Positions 7,246 to 17,500 of a DNA stretch of 18,264 nt are shown in pieces (the first letter of the stretch is position 1; the number at the start of each line of letters is the position of its first letter). The notes beneath the pieces were generated by a model. It saw nothing but the letters and a program-made list of their open reading frames with translations. It did not search any database and was not told the DNA's origin. The stretch lies in contig CAMOUK010000027.1 in the NCBI GenBank assembly GCA_946626535.1, positions 1 to 18,264 of the forward strand, read 5' to 3'. The position numbers and the translations under genes are program-made. The stretch comes from an uncultured Caryophanales bacterium (GTDB lineage: Bacteria > Bacillota_I > Bacilli_A > Acholeplasmatales > Anaeroplasmataceae).

Positions 7246-8925
7246 ATGATTATTATGAAATTATCACCACTTCAAATGGCTAGATATGCATATCAGCCAA
7301 AATTACCCGGTATGCTTAGAGGGGGAATTGGAGAAATTTGTGTTAAGGAAGGATTACCTACAGAATCTGTAAAGGATCAAGAAAAGATTAAGGCATTATT
7401 CCCTAATACATATGGTAAAAACGAAATTACCTTCCAAAAGGGTAAAAACACTTCAAAGGCAAAAAAGCAAGTAGTAGGAGTTATCCTATCTGGTGGTCAA
7501 GCACCTGGTGGACACAATGTTGTATCAGGTTTATATGACGCATTAAAGGCTACTAATAAGGAAAATGTCCTAATTGGATTTAAGGGAGGTCCATCTGGAT
7601 TAATCGAAGATAGCTATGTTGTTTTTGATGATGAATTCATCAACCAATATAGAAATACTGGTGGATTCGATATTATTGGTTCTGGTAGAACTAAGCTTGA
7701 AACTGTTGAGCAATTTAAGGTTGCAACAGAAGTATGTAAGAAGCATGGTATTACTGCAATTGTAATTATTGGTGGAGATGACTCTAACACTAACGCTGCA
7801 GTATTAGCTGAATATTTTGCAGCTAATAATACAGGTGTTCAAGTTATCGGCTGTCCAAAGACTATTGATGGCGATTTAAAAAATGAAGATATTGAATGTT
7901 CATTTGGATTTGATACTGCAACAAAGACTTATTCTGAGTTAATCGGTAATATCGAAAGAGACTGTAATTCAGCTAAAAAGTATTGGCATTTTGTTAAGGT
8001 TATGGGAAGAAGTGCATCACATGTTGCCCTTGAATGTGCTTTAGAAACTCAACCTAATATTTGCTTAATTTCTGAAGAGGTTGCAGAAAAGAAGATGTCA
8101 CTTTCTGAAATTGCAAATTCAATTGCTGATTCTGTAGCTGCAAGAGCTGCAAAGGGCATGAATTATGGTGTTGCAATTATTCCTGAAGGTGTAGTTGAAT
8201 TCGTACCTGAATTCTCTAAATTAATTGCTGAAATTAACGAGCTTTTAGCTGGCGCTAAGGCTGAAGCATTTAACAAGCTTGCATCTTGGACTGAAAAATA
8301 TGCATTTATTGAAAAGGGCTTAACAAAAGAATCAATGAATGTATTTGCAATCCTACCTCAAACTATTCAACAACAATTATTCTTAGAGCGTGACCCACAT
8401 GGTAACGTTCAAGTATCATTAATTGAATCTGAAAAGCTATTCAGCGCTTTAGTTAAGAATGTTCTTGACCAAAGAAAGAAGGATGGCAAATATAATGGTA
8501 AGTTTAATGCATTACATCATTTCTTCGGTTATGAAGGAAGATGCGCATTCCCATCTAATTTCGATGCTGACTATTGCTATTCATTAGGCTACAACGCATT
8601 TATGCTAATTCAATATGGCTACACTGGTTATTTATCAAAGGTATCTAACTTATCTAAGCCAGCTGAAGAATGGGTTGCAGGTGGTATGCCTATTACAAAG
8701 ATGATGAATATTGAAAGAAGACATGGTGAGGATAAGCCAGTTATTAGAAAGGCTTTAGTAGAGCTTAATGGTGCTCCATTTAAGTATTTTGAAGCACATA
8801 GAAAAGAATGGGCTGAAAATACATGCTACCTATATCCAGGTGCTATTCAATATTATGGACCAGCTGAGGTTTGTGATTTAACAACTAGAACATTAGCTTT
8901 AGAAAAAGGAACTTTTAAAGACTAG
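7246..8925 (+). CDS. pfp: Diphosphate-dependent 6-phosphofructokinase (long type)
   Basis: Cytoplasmic glycolytic enzyme that reversibly phosphorylates fructose 6-phosphate using pyrophosphate instead of ATP. At 559 residues it is of the long PPi-PFK type (plant beta-subunit/spirochaete-like). Visible motifs: GGQAPGGH at 83-90; [10 protein letters not shown] at 176-185, where the second Asp (GGDD rather than GGDG) blocks ATP binding and marks PPi use; PKTIDGD at 204-210, with the lysine and catalytic aspartate; and MGRSASH at 253-259 for the sugar phosphate. The start is ambiguous. GGAG at 7239-7242 is only three bases from ATG 7246 and twelve from ATG 7255. The family usually begins near MKLSPLQ, so 7255 is a good alternative. 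The gene is monocistronic between its own promoter and a strong terminator. Its codon use is more selective than that of its neighbours, as expected for high expression. Confidence 0.95.
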   Translation: MIIMKLSPLQMARYAYQPKLPGMLRGGIGEICVKEGLPTESVKDQEKIKALFPNTYGKNEITFQKGKNTSKAKKQVVGVILSGGQAPGGHNVVSGLYDALKATNKENVLIGFKGGPSGLIEDSYVVFDDEFINQYRNTGGFDIIGSGRTKLETVEQFKVATEVCKKHGITAIVIIGGDDSNTNAAVLAEYFAANNTGVQVIGCPKTIDGDLKNEDIECSFGFDTATKTYSELIGNIERDCNSAKKYWHFVKVMGRSASHVALECALETQPNICLISEEVAEKKMSLSEIANSIADSVAARAAKGMNYGVAIIPEGVVEFVPEFSKLIAEINELLAGAKAEAFNKLASWTEKYAFIEKGLTKESMNVFAILPQTIQQQLFLERDPHGNVQVSLIESEKLFSALVKNVLDQRKKDGKYNGKFNALHHFFGYEGRCAFPSNFDADYCYSLGYNAFMLIQYGYTGYLSKVSNLSKPAEEWVAGGMPITKMMNIERRHGEDKPVIRKALVELNGAPFKYFEAHRKEWAENTCYLYPGAIQYYGPAEVCDLTTRTLALEKGTFKD

Positions 8926-8931
8926 TTATTA

Positions 8932-8958
8932 AGCGAGGAAAAATCCTCGCTTTTTTCT
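8932..8958 (+). terminator. Rho-independent terminator after pfp
   Basis: A perfect eight-base stem AGCGAGGA/TCCTCGCT with an AAAA loop, followed by six T residues. It begins six bases after the stop codon. Confidence 0.92.
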
Positions 8959-8977
8959 TTTAAATCGATTAATTAAA

Positions 8978-8986
8978 TGTTATACT
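8978..8986 (+). promoter_or_regulatory. Extended -10 promoter of the MFS transporter
   Basis: TG, one base, TATACT (8981-8986) with no good -35 at the right distance. It is the only promoter-like site between the pfp terminator and the transporter ATG at 9020, which has AAAGGA seven bases before it. Confidence 0.55.
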
Positions 8987-9019
8987 TAATTTAGTATGTA
9001 ACAATAAAAGGATTAAAGT

Positions 9020-10531
9020 ATGAAAAAATTGAAACTAAATTATAAAAGAACATTAATTATTGGATTCACATTCTTTTCAATATTGATGGTATGGCAAGGA
9101 TATAACTTTTATTGCCCACTTTATCTAAAGCATTTACTTGCAGATGTTTTAGAAAAAAATAATGCCACTAAATATAGTGAATTTGTAGTTGGTGTAATAA
9201 TGGCATTAGATAATGTTTTAGCACTGTTTATGTTACCATTATTTGGTAGACTATCAGATAAAACTAAAACTAAATTTGGTAAGAGAATGCCATATATTAT
9301 ATTAGGTATGATTGCTACCTTAATCGCATATCCATTTATGGCTTTATGCTATTTATGGAATACACTTGCTGGTTTAATTATTACAATGCTTATAGTGTTA
9401 ATAATTATGAACATCTATAGATCACCTGCGGTAGCCTTGATGCCTGATGTAACACCAAAGCCACTTCGTTCTACAGCTAATGGCTTAATTAATTTAGTTG
9501 GCTATATGGGACCAATTTTAATTACTATCGTTAATATGATTCCGTTTTTTACATTCTCTCAAGGTGATAAGGGCTTAGTACATGTATTAGTGCCTGTAAT
9601 TGTAGTAGAAGTATCACTTATTATAGCTATAGTTGTCTTAGTTTTAAAAATAAAGGAAAATAAGATATTAGAGGAAATGAAGCCAGAGCTAGAGCTAGGT
9701 GAGGAATTATCATTAACAGAAGAAAAGGTTGAAGATGATAAGCCTTTATCTAAGAAGGATAAGCGTAATATGATAATATTACTTATTGCTGTTTGCTTCT
9801 GGTTTATGTCATTTAATGCGATTGAAACATTTAATTCAACATATTTTGATGAATATTATACTCAAATGTCTGTTAATGAAAAGGAATATAGTGATAATGA
9901 AACATATTATGTAACAACAACACAAGATAATGCTGATTATGTTTTAGATGATGTTAAATATGTTGAAATAGCATTAACTCATGAGCAATTTACTAATTAT
10001 ACTGGTGATTTATATATTAAATCATATAAGGGCTCATCAATAGCCAGTGTAGCAACAATAATATTAACTGTATCAGCAATTGTAACATTTATTGTGGCCG
10101 GCTTTTTCGCAATAAAATTTGGAAGAAAGCTCAATATTATGGTTGGTATATTATGTTTAATAGTTGGCTTCTTTGTTATTAATTTTATTAAAGTAAATAG
10201 CTTTATAATATATATAATGTTTTTCGTTGTTGGTGCCGGTTGGGCCTTAATTAATGTTAATAGCTATCCTATGATGGTTGAGATGTCTTCAAGTAAAAAT
10301 ATAGGTAAATACACAGGACTATATTATACAGCATCAATGATAGCTCAATCTGTTACTCCAATACTTCTTGGTGCGATAATCGCGTTTGTTCCTTCTATAA
10401 CTTTAAAGCATTTATTCATATATGCAGGTATAATGGCAATGATTGCTTTTATATTGATATTATTCTTTAAAGAGAATAAGGAAAAGGTAAAAGAAATTAA
10501 AAAAGGCTTAAGCGCCTTTGATCAAGATTAA
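9020..10531 (+). CDS. MFS transporter, sugar/cation symporter-like, with large soluble insert
   Basis: A 503-residue polytopic membrane carrier of the major facilitator superfamily, closest by pattern to the glycoside-pentoside-hexuronide/SLC45-like group that moves sugars with protons or cations. Hydrophobic helices start at about residue 11 and run through two halves split by a charged cytoplasmic loop (about 212-250). The MFS signature GRLSDKTKTKFGKR (76-89) follows helix 2, and its counterpart FGRKLN is at 367-372. An acidic, Tyr/Asn/Thr-rich hydrophilic segment of about 60 residues (275-338) lies between the first and second helices of the second half, where most relatives have a short loop. 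By topology it should face outside. The gene has its own promoter and terminator. The substrate is unknown, and its position next to a phosphofructokinase is at most suggestive of sugar. Confidence 0.85.
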   Translation: MKKLKLNYKRTLIIGFTFFSILMVWQGYNFYCPLYLKHLLADVLEKNNATKYSEFVVGVIMALDNVLALFMLPLFGRLSDKTKTKFGKRMPYIILGMIATLIAYPFMALCYLWNTLAGLIITMLIVLIIMNIYRSPAVALMPDVTPKPLRSTANGLINLVGYMGPILITIVNMIPFFTFSQGDKGLVHVLVPVIVVEVSLIIAIVVLVLKIKENKILEEMKPELELGEELSLTEEKVEDDKPLSKKDKRNMIILLIAVCFWFMSFNAIETFNSTYFDEYYTQMSVNEKEYSDNETYYVTTTQDNADYVLDDVKYVEIALTHEQFTNYTGDLYIKSYKGSSIASVATIILTVSAIVTFIVAGFFAIKFGRKLNIMVGILCLIVGFFVINFIKVNSFIIYIMFFVVGAGWALINVNSYPMMVEMSSSKNIGKYTGLYYTASMIAQSVTPILLGAIIAFVPSITLKHLFIYAGIMAMIAFILILFFKENKEKVKEIKKGLSAFDQD

Positions 10532-10554
10532 GCAGGAAAATTCCTGCTTTTTTA
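10532..10554 (+). terminator. Rho-independent terminator after the MFS gene
   Basis: GCAGGAAAATTCCTGC forms a hairpin with a GCAGG/CCTGC core stem, followed by seven T residues. It abuts the stop codon. A copy with one mismatch lies at 11414-11429. Confidence 0.88.
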
Positions 10555-10568
10555 TTTTATTCATAATG

Positions 10569-10597
10569 TTGACATTATAGGATATATCCTATAAAAT
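10569..10597 (+). promoter_or_regulatory. Strong promoter of the DUF4160/DUF2442-HTH operon
   Basis: A perfect -35 TTGACA (10569-10574), a 17-base spacer and -10 TAAAAT (10592-10597), five of six consensus bases. The spacer is almost entirely a palindrome, so promoter and operator overlap. Confidence 0.8.
10575..10594 (+). promoter_or_regulatory. 20-bp perfect palindromic operator
   Basis: TTATAGGATATATCCTATAA is its own reverse complement. It starts directly after the -35 hexamer and ends inside the -10, so a protein bound here would block RNA polymerase. The natural candidate is the Xre-type helix-turn-helix protein encoded second in this operon, giving autorepression. That link is inferred from position. 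Confidence 0.7.
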
Positions 10598-10615
10598 ATA
10601 GTTGGAGGAAGATAT

Positions 10616-10870
10616 ATGCCAACAATAGCATCATTTTATGGGATTATGATAATGATGTACTTGAAGGATAAGGAGCATGAGCCACCACATATTCATGCAT
10701 TCTATGGTAATTTTTGTGCTACATTTACAATAAAGGATGGTAAGCATTGGAAGGGAGAATTCCCTAAAAACGGAATTAGACTAGTAGAACAGTTTGTGAA
10801 AAAGTATTCTAAGGAATTAGAACAGATGTGGGAAACAGGAATTTATAAGCGACTTCCACTATTTGAATAA
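10616..10870 (+). CDS. DUF4160 family protein, possible toxin-antitoxin partner
   Basis: An 84-residue protein of the DUF4160 family, recognised from the MPTIASFYGIMIMMYLKD opening, the HEPPHIHAFYGN segment with its histidines, the middle IKDG and a C-terminal VEQFVKKYSKELEQMWE helix. No biochemical activity is firmly established for the family. Its genes are commonly found next to DUF2442 genes in arrangements resembling toxin-antitoxin modules, and that is the case here: the next gene starts 11 bases after this stop. GGAGG lies seven bases before the ATG. The cluster of histidines could bind metal or be catalytic, which is only a guess. Which partner would be toxic cannot be read from the sequence. 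Confidence 0.85.
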   Translation: MPTIASFYGIMIMMYLKDKEHEPPHIHAFYGNFCATFTIKDGKHWKGEFPKNGIRLVEQFVKKYSKELEQMWETGIYKRLPLFE

Positions 10871-10881
10871 GGAGGATAAAT

Positions 10882-11346
10882 ATGTTTAATTATTTAAAAA
10901 ATATTGTATTAAAGGAAAACTTAATAATTATATCTGAATTCAATGATGGTAAAGTCACTTCTTATGATTTGAAAAAAATATTTAGTGAATATCCTATTTT
11001 TAAAGAATTATTAAATGACAATTCTTTATATAATAGAGGACATTTACCTCCAGATGGCAGTGGAATAATTTGGAATGATGACATTGATATCGCAGCTGAA
11101 GAATTATATTATAATGGTACGTTAATAAACACTAAGGATGTTTTGGATATACGTATAGTGGTTGGTAATATGATTAGTAAAGCTAGGACAGAAAAACATA
11201 TGTCACAAACTGAACTTTCTCGTATAACAAGAATTCATCAGGCAGACATCTCCAATATCGAACGAGGCATCACAAATCCTTCAGTCAAGACACTTGACAG
11301 AATAGCTAAGGGCTTAGGCTTAAACCTTAAGCTATTTCTAGAATAA
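10882..11346 (+). CDS. DUF2442 domain fused to Xre-type helix-turn-helix regulator
   Basis: A 154-residue two-part protein. Residues about 8-85 match the DUF2442 pattern (ENLIIISEFNDGKVTSYDLKK, then SGIIWNDDIDIAAEELY). Residues about 96-152 are an Xre/Cro helix-turn-helix, with MSQTELSRITRI as the first helices, ADISNIERG as the recognition region and NPSVKTLDRIAKGLGL closing the domain. It lies 11 bases after the DUF4160 gene, with AAGGAGG overlapping that gene's stop, so the two are co-translated. Fusion to a DNA-binding domain makes it the likely antitoxin or autorepressor acting at the 20-bp palindrome upstream. A role as an ordinary regulator without a toxin remains possible. Confidence 0.85.
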   Translation: MFNYLKNIVLKENLIIISEFNDGKVTSYDLKKIFSEYPIFKELLNDNSLYNRGHLPPDGSGIIWNDDIDIAAEELYYNGTLINTKDVLDIRIVVGNMISKARTEKHMSQTELSRITRIHQADISNIERGITNPSVKTLDRIAKGLGLNLKLFLE

Positions 11347-11413
11347 TATTTGAAAAAATATGATTAAGTTTTGTAGATTATGGTGCTGATAAATATATTT
11401 TTTAAAAATACAG

Positions 11414-11440
11414 GCAGGAAATTTCCTGCTTTTTAATTTT
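11414..11440 (+). terminator. Rho-independent terminator after the DUF4160/HTH operon
   Basis: A perfect 16-base palindrome GCAGGAAATTTCCTGC followed by TTTTTAATTTT, about 70 bases after the operon stop. It is almost identical to the terminator just upstream of the same operon at 10532-10547. Confidence 0.88.
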
Positions 11441-11466
11441 TGTATTATTTAATTTGTTTATAACTA

Positions 11467-11475
11467 TGTTATAAT
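11467..11475 (+). promoter_or_regulatory. Extended -10 promoter of the NRPS gene
   Basis: TG, one base and a perfect TATAAT (11470-11475), with only weak -35-like T-rich sequence upstream. It lies between the preceding terminator and the NRPS ribosome site, giving a leader of about 45 bases. Confidence 0.65.
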
Positions 11476-11509
11476 GGTATAAAGCAGAGTACGGTGAATT
11501 TAATAATTT

Positions 11510-11527
11510 AAGGAGATGGTTGATTTG
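11510..11527 (+). promoter_or_regulatory. Ribosome binding site that selects a TTG start for the NRPS
   Basis: AAGGAG (11510-11515) is nine bases from TTG 11525 but directly touches an in-frame ATG at 11516. The ATG is too close to be used, so TTG is chosen. The TTG also gives the natural start of the condensation domain (KYYPLSKTEEGIYLSCLE). An in-frame TAA at 11504-11506 rules out a start further upstream. Confidence 0.7.
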
Positions 11528-14500
11528 AAGTATTACCCATTATCAAAGACAGAAGAAGGCATTTATTTATCTTGTCTTGAAAAAACAGATGCTTATAATT
11601 TAGCAAATCTTGTTAATCTAGGAAAAAATATAGATGTTGAAATGCTAAAGGATTCTATTAAAAAGGTATTTGCGGCTCATCCATATCTATTTACTAAGCT
11701 ATCTTTAGGTGATGATGGCTTAATTTATAAGCATATTGAAGAGTCTAAATTAGATATACCTTATTTTGAGGTTGATAAATTAGATATTAAATCTGATCCT
11801 TTCGAGCTTTTAAATAATTATTTATTTAGATTAGCTATTTATAAGTGTAATGGTGAATATTATTTTTTATATGATTTTCATCATATTATTTTTGATGGTA
11901 CATCTATTAAATTATTTATCGACCAAGTGTTAGAGGTATATGAAGGTAAAAAGATAGAAGCCGAATCATATGATGCCAATATTTATGCAGAAGCTGAATT
12001 AGAAGAATTAAAATCTAAAAAATATGATTCAGCAAAGGCTTTTTTTGAAAAGAGTATTATTGATACTGAGGTTGATTCAAATTTAGTTTTTGATAAGAAT
12101 GATGGTAAGGCCATTTGGAATAGATACGATACAAAATTAAATATTAAAAATGCTGATGTTAAAAGCTTAACTAAAAAGCTTAATATTAAAACATCAACAT
12201 TCTTTTTAGCTTGCTTCTCATTCTTATTATCTAAAATTAATATGGATGATAAGGCCCTATTTTTAACTGTAAATAATGGTAGAAATGAAAAACTAAATAA
12301 TACCTTAGGAATGTTTGTTAAAACATATCCATTCTATTTAGAAAATAAGGAATTAGTAAAGGATTATTTAGTATCTGCAAATGAATATCAAATAGGGGCA
12401 GTTAATAATTTATTATATCCTTTTTCTAGTTTACTTAAGGATTTAGGTATTAATTCAAGTATTTTATTTGCTTATCAGGGTGATTATTTTTATAAGACTA
12501 AATTAAATAATAAAGAAATATATATAAAGCCTTTAGAAAGAAAAGATGGTAAGGAAGATTTAAGTATAGAGCTTCATAGAGATAGTAATGAATTTATTAT
12601 TTGGGTTGAATATAGAAATGATAGATATGAGGATTCAACTATAACTCATCTAGTTAAATTATTTGATCAGGTTATGAAGGAATTTTTAGTTAAGGAAAAG
12701 CTTGATGATATTAATTTAGTAAGCGATGAGGAACAAAAGCTTTTAGATTCATTTAATGATGTTGATCCATCATATATTAATTTTAATGAAACTATCCTTG
12801 ATAAATTTAAAAAATCAGTAAAAAATTATCCTAATAATTTAGCTGTTGTATTTAAGGATAAGAAATATACATATAAAGAGGCTGATATCTATTCTAATAG
12901 ATTAGCTAATAAGCTTGTGGAGATGGGCTTAAAGAAGGAAAATGTTTGTTCAATATTAATTAAGAAGAGCGAATTTATCGTACTAGCATCGCTTGGTGTA
13001 ATTAAGAGTGGTGCCGCCTACCAGCCACTAGATCCTACATATCCAGAGGAAAGATTAAATTTTATGGTTAAGGATTCAAGAGCTAAGGTTTTAATATTAG
13101 ATAGAGATTTAGATGGCTTAATTAATGAATTTAATGGACCAAAAATCTATACAGATGAAATTATTAATTTTGAAAATATAAATGATCCAAATATTAAAGT
13201 AGATCCTAATGATTTATTTATAATGCTTTATACATCAGGCTCAACAGGCTTACCTAAGGGTGTTATGCTAGAACATAGAAATATAAACACCTTCGTTTCG
13301 TTCTACCATAAGGAATATGAAGCAGATGAAAATTCACATATGGCTGCCTACGCATCTTATGGCTTTGATGCTGATATGATGGATTTATATCCAGCATTAT
13401 GCTGTGGAGGTACTGTCTATGTAATACCTGAGGAATTGAGACTTGATTTAGTTAAGCTTGGTAAATTTTATAATGATAATAAAATTACCCATTCTTTAAT
13501 TACAACTCAGGTTGGTAGACAATTTGCCACAGAGCTTGAAATTAAATATTTGAAGCATTTCTTTGTTGGTGGAGAAAAGCTAGTTCCAATTGAACCACCT
13601 AAAGGCTATATTTTACATAACGCCTATGGTCCAACTGAGGGAACGGTTTTTTGTACTGAATATATAGTTGATAAATTATATTATAGAGTTCCAATTGGAA
13701 AAAATTTAAATACTTATAAATTTTATGTATTAGATAAGAATAAGAAGAAACTTCCAACTCTTGTATCAGGTGAATTATATATTTCTGGTCCACAGGTAGG
13801 AAGAGGCTATTTAAATAGAGAAAAGGAAAATAAGGAAGCCTTCCTAACTAATCCATTTGATGATGATCCTATGTTTAAGAGATTATATAAGACAGGAGAT
13901 ATCGTTAGATTACTTGCTGACGGAACTGTTGATTTTATAGGTAGAAAGGATGGACAGGTTAAGATTAGAGGCTTTAGAGTTGAGCTTACTGAGGTTGAAA
14001 AGATAATTAGAGAATTTGATGGAATTACTGATGCCACAGTAAAGGACTTTACAGATCCATCAGGTGTTAAATTTATCTGTGCCTATGTAGTTTCAAATTC
14101 TAAGGTTGATGTAGCAAAGCTAAATGAATTTATAGGCTCTAAAAAGCCACCTTATATGATTCCTGCTTATACTATGCAAATAGATAAAATTCCTCTAAAT
14201 CAAAACCAAAAGGTTAATAAGAGGGCTCTACCTATGCCTGAGCTAAAGGTATCAGAAAAGGTATTACCTGAAAATGATTTAGAAAAGGAAGTTTATGATA
14301 TTGTTAAAGATGTTATTGGTCATGATTCATTTGGTGTAACAACAAATCTTTATGAGGCTGGTTTAACATCAGTATCATCTATTAGACTTACTATTTTACT
14401 TTCTAAAAAATTTAATAAGGATGTAGATAGTAGCGATATTAATAATAATCCAACAGTAAGAGATTTAATTAAGGCTTTAGGCGATAAATCAGATACTAAG

Positions 14501-17500
14501 GAATATGACATATTAGAAGAATATCCTTTAACAAAGACTCAAGAGGGTATATTTGTTGAATGTGTTTCAAAGCCAAATTCTACAAATTATAATATTCCAT
14601 TCTTATTTAAGCTACCAAATACAATTGATTTAAATAAGCTATTTGATAGTGTCGTTAATACTATCAATAATCACCCTTATGTTAAAATAAAATTATTTAT
14701 GAATGATAGTGGTGATATATTAGCTAAAAGAGAAAATTGTGAGGCTGTAGTTGAAAGAATAAAGGTCGATAAAATCGTTCCAAAGAGCCTAATTAGACCA
14801 TTTGAAATATTAAATGGTAAATTATATAGAGCTGAAATAATAGAGGCCTCTGATGCTAATTATTTATATTTAGATTTCCACCATATCATATGTGATGGTA
14901 CAAGTGAAGCTATTTTATTAAATGATATTAATAAGGCTTATTTAGGTGAAAAATTAGAACCAGAGGAATTCTTAGGCTTCGATGTTGCCTTAAAGGAAAA
15001 GGATGACCTAAATTCTAGTAAGTTAGAAAAGGCTAAGGCATATTATAATAACATTTTAAAGGATATTGATGGTGAATATTTAATTAAGAAGGATTTAAAG
15101 ACTTCTGATATTTCTAAATTACAATCAAAAGATTTTATTATAGATTTAGATAGTGATAAGCTAAAGGAATTCATAGATTCTAATAAGCTTACTTTAAATG
15201 CATATTTTAATTTCGCATTCGCATTTACATTAAGTAAATATTTATATAAAAATGACGCCTTATATGTAACTATTTATAATGGAAGAAATTCAGCTAAGCT
15301 TGAAAACACAGTTTCAATGCTAGTAAAGACATTACCTGTATATATTAAATATGAAGAAGATAGTAAGATATTAGATAAGCTTTCTTTAATGAAGGATATG
15401 TTATCAGGTATGCAGGCTAATGATCTATATTCATTTGCTGATATTTCAAGAGATTATGATATTAAGGCTGATATCATGTTTGCATATCAAGGAGATAGCT
15501 TCATCTTCGATAAAATAGGTAAACAAAAGGTAGAGGCAATACTATTAGAATCTGATACACCAAAGAGTGCCTTTGGTCTAGATGTATTCTTAGAAAATAA
15601 TAAATTTAGATTACATTTTGAATGGGATGAGGCAATCTATAATATTGAAACTATTAAATCATTTGAAAGATTATATGAGCTTGTCTTAAATGAATTAAAT
15701 AAGAGGGTATTTATTAAAGAGATTAATACATTACCTGAAGAGGATAAGAAGCTATATGAGAAATTTAATGATACATATGTAGAAATTCCAAATATTACTA
15801 TTAATAAGCTTCTAGAGGAAAATGCTAAAAAGTATCCTAATAAGGATGCGGTAATAGGCTGTAATAGAAAATATACATATAAGGAATTTAATGAGGCATG
15901 TAATAAGGTCGCAAATACCTTATATGATAGTGGTGTTAGACTTGAAACTAAGGTTGTAATGCTTATGCCTAGAATTGCTGAGGCATATGTAGTTAGACAG
16001 GGTATTATTAAATCAGGTGGAGCCTTTATTCCAATTGATCCAAAATATCCAGATGAAAGAATTGAATATATCATTACAAATTCTGAGGCTAAGCTATTAA
16101 TTTCTACAAAAGAAATAATTGAACAAAAGAAAGATATGATTACATCTACAAATGTTAAGGCCTTAGCTATAGAAGAAATATTAAAATCTAATAAGGTTAA
16201 TAACCTAGATTTAGATATTCCTCAAACTTCTTTAGCCTATATGATTTATACATCAGGTTCTACAGGTAAGCCTAAGGGTGTAATGATATCTCATCATAAT
16301 TTAATTAATTATGTTTTAGATGGTAAAAATATTGGTACATCATTATATAGAAATATTAAAGAAGGAGCGATAGGCTGTTCATTTGCTTCATTATCGTTTG
16401 ATGCTTCACTTCAAGAAGAATGTGTTCCTCTAACTCATGGCTATACTGCAGTTATCGCATCAGAAGAGGAAATTGAAAATCCATTAATGCTAGCTAAAAC
16501 ATTAATTAAGAATCATGTTAATATAATGTTTATGACCCCATCATTTGTATCTAATTTTATAGATATGAAGGAATTTGTTGAGGCCTTAAGAGGCTTTAAG
16601 GTATTAGATATGGGAGCTGAGGCTGTACCTACTGAGCTTTGTCAAAAGCTAAGAAGCTTAGGTGTTACGGCAGATATCTATAATGGCTATGGCCCAACTG
16701 AAACTACTATTACTTGTACATATCATAAGGTAGTTGATAAATATGTTACAATTGGTAAGCCATTTGCTAATACTAAATTATATTTGCTTGATAAGAATGG
16801 TCATATTTTACCAATTAACGCAATAGGTGATTTAACTATCGCAGGTGATCAGGTAGGCTTAGGCTATTATAAGCTTCCTGATAGAACTAAGGCCTCATTT
16901 ATCGAGGTAAATGGCTTAAGAGCCTATAGAAGTGGCGATTTAGCTAGATATAATAGTGAAGGTAATATTGAATTCTTCGGTAGACTTGATAATCAGGTTA
17001 AGCTAAGAGGCTTAAGAGTTGAGCTTGATGAAATTGAAAAGGTTCTAAATTCTTATCCAAATATTACAAGAAGTATTATTATGGTTAAGACAAATAATGT
17101 TGATGGTGATTACCTTGCTGCCTACTTTACAGCCAATAAGATGATCGATAAGGAAGATTTAACACTTCATATGTCTAAATCACTTACTCCTTATATGGTT
17201 CCAAAGGCTATGATGCAGTTAGATAAAATACCTTTAACTCCAAATGGTAAGATTGATAAGAAGGCTTTACCAGAAATAGAGGTTAAGAAGGAAAATAAGG
17301 TAGTTAAGGAAGCTACAAATGAGCTTCAAAGGAAATTATTAAATATATTTAAGAAGTCATTAAATAATGATAATGTTGGTATAGATGATGATTTCTTTGA
17401 TTTAGGTGGTACATCACTTTCTGCAAGTAAGGTTGCAATGCTAGCCTTAGGAGAAAATCTTCCAATTGCTTATAAGGATATATTTGATTATTCAACAGTT

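Noticed and set aside
13599..14037. Two open frames on the minus strand within the NRPS A1 region
   Set aside because: Both are opposite conserved adenylation motifs (YGPTE to YKTGD) and have biased translations typical of antisense AT-rich DNA.
15637..16074. A 145-codon minus-strand open frame within NRPS module 2
   Set aside because: It looks membrane-like only because the antisense of Lys/Glu/Asp-rich coding yields Leu/Ile/Ser/Phe. The plus strand is a conserved adenylation domain.
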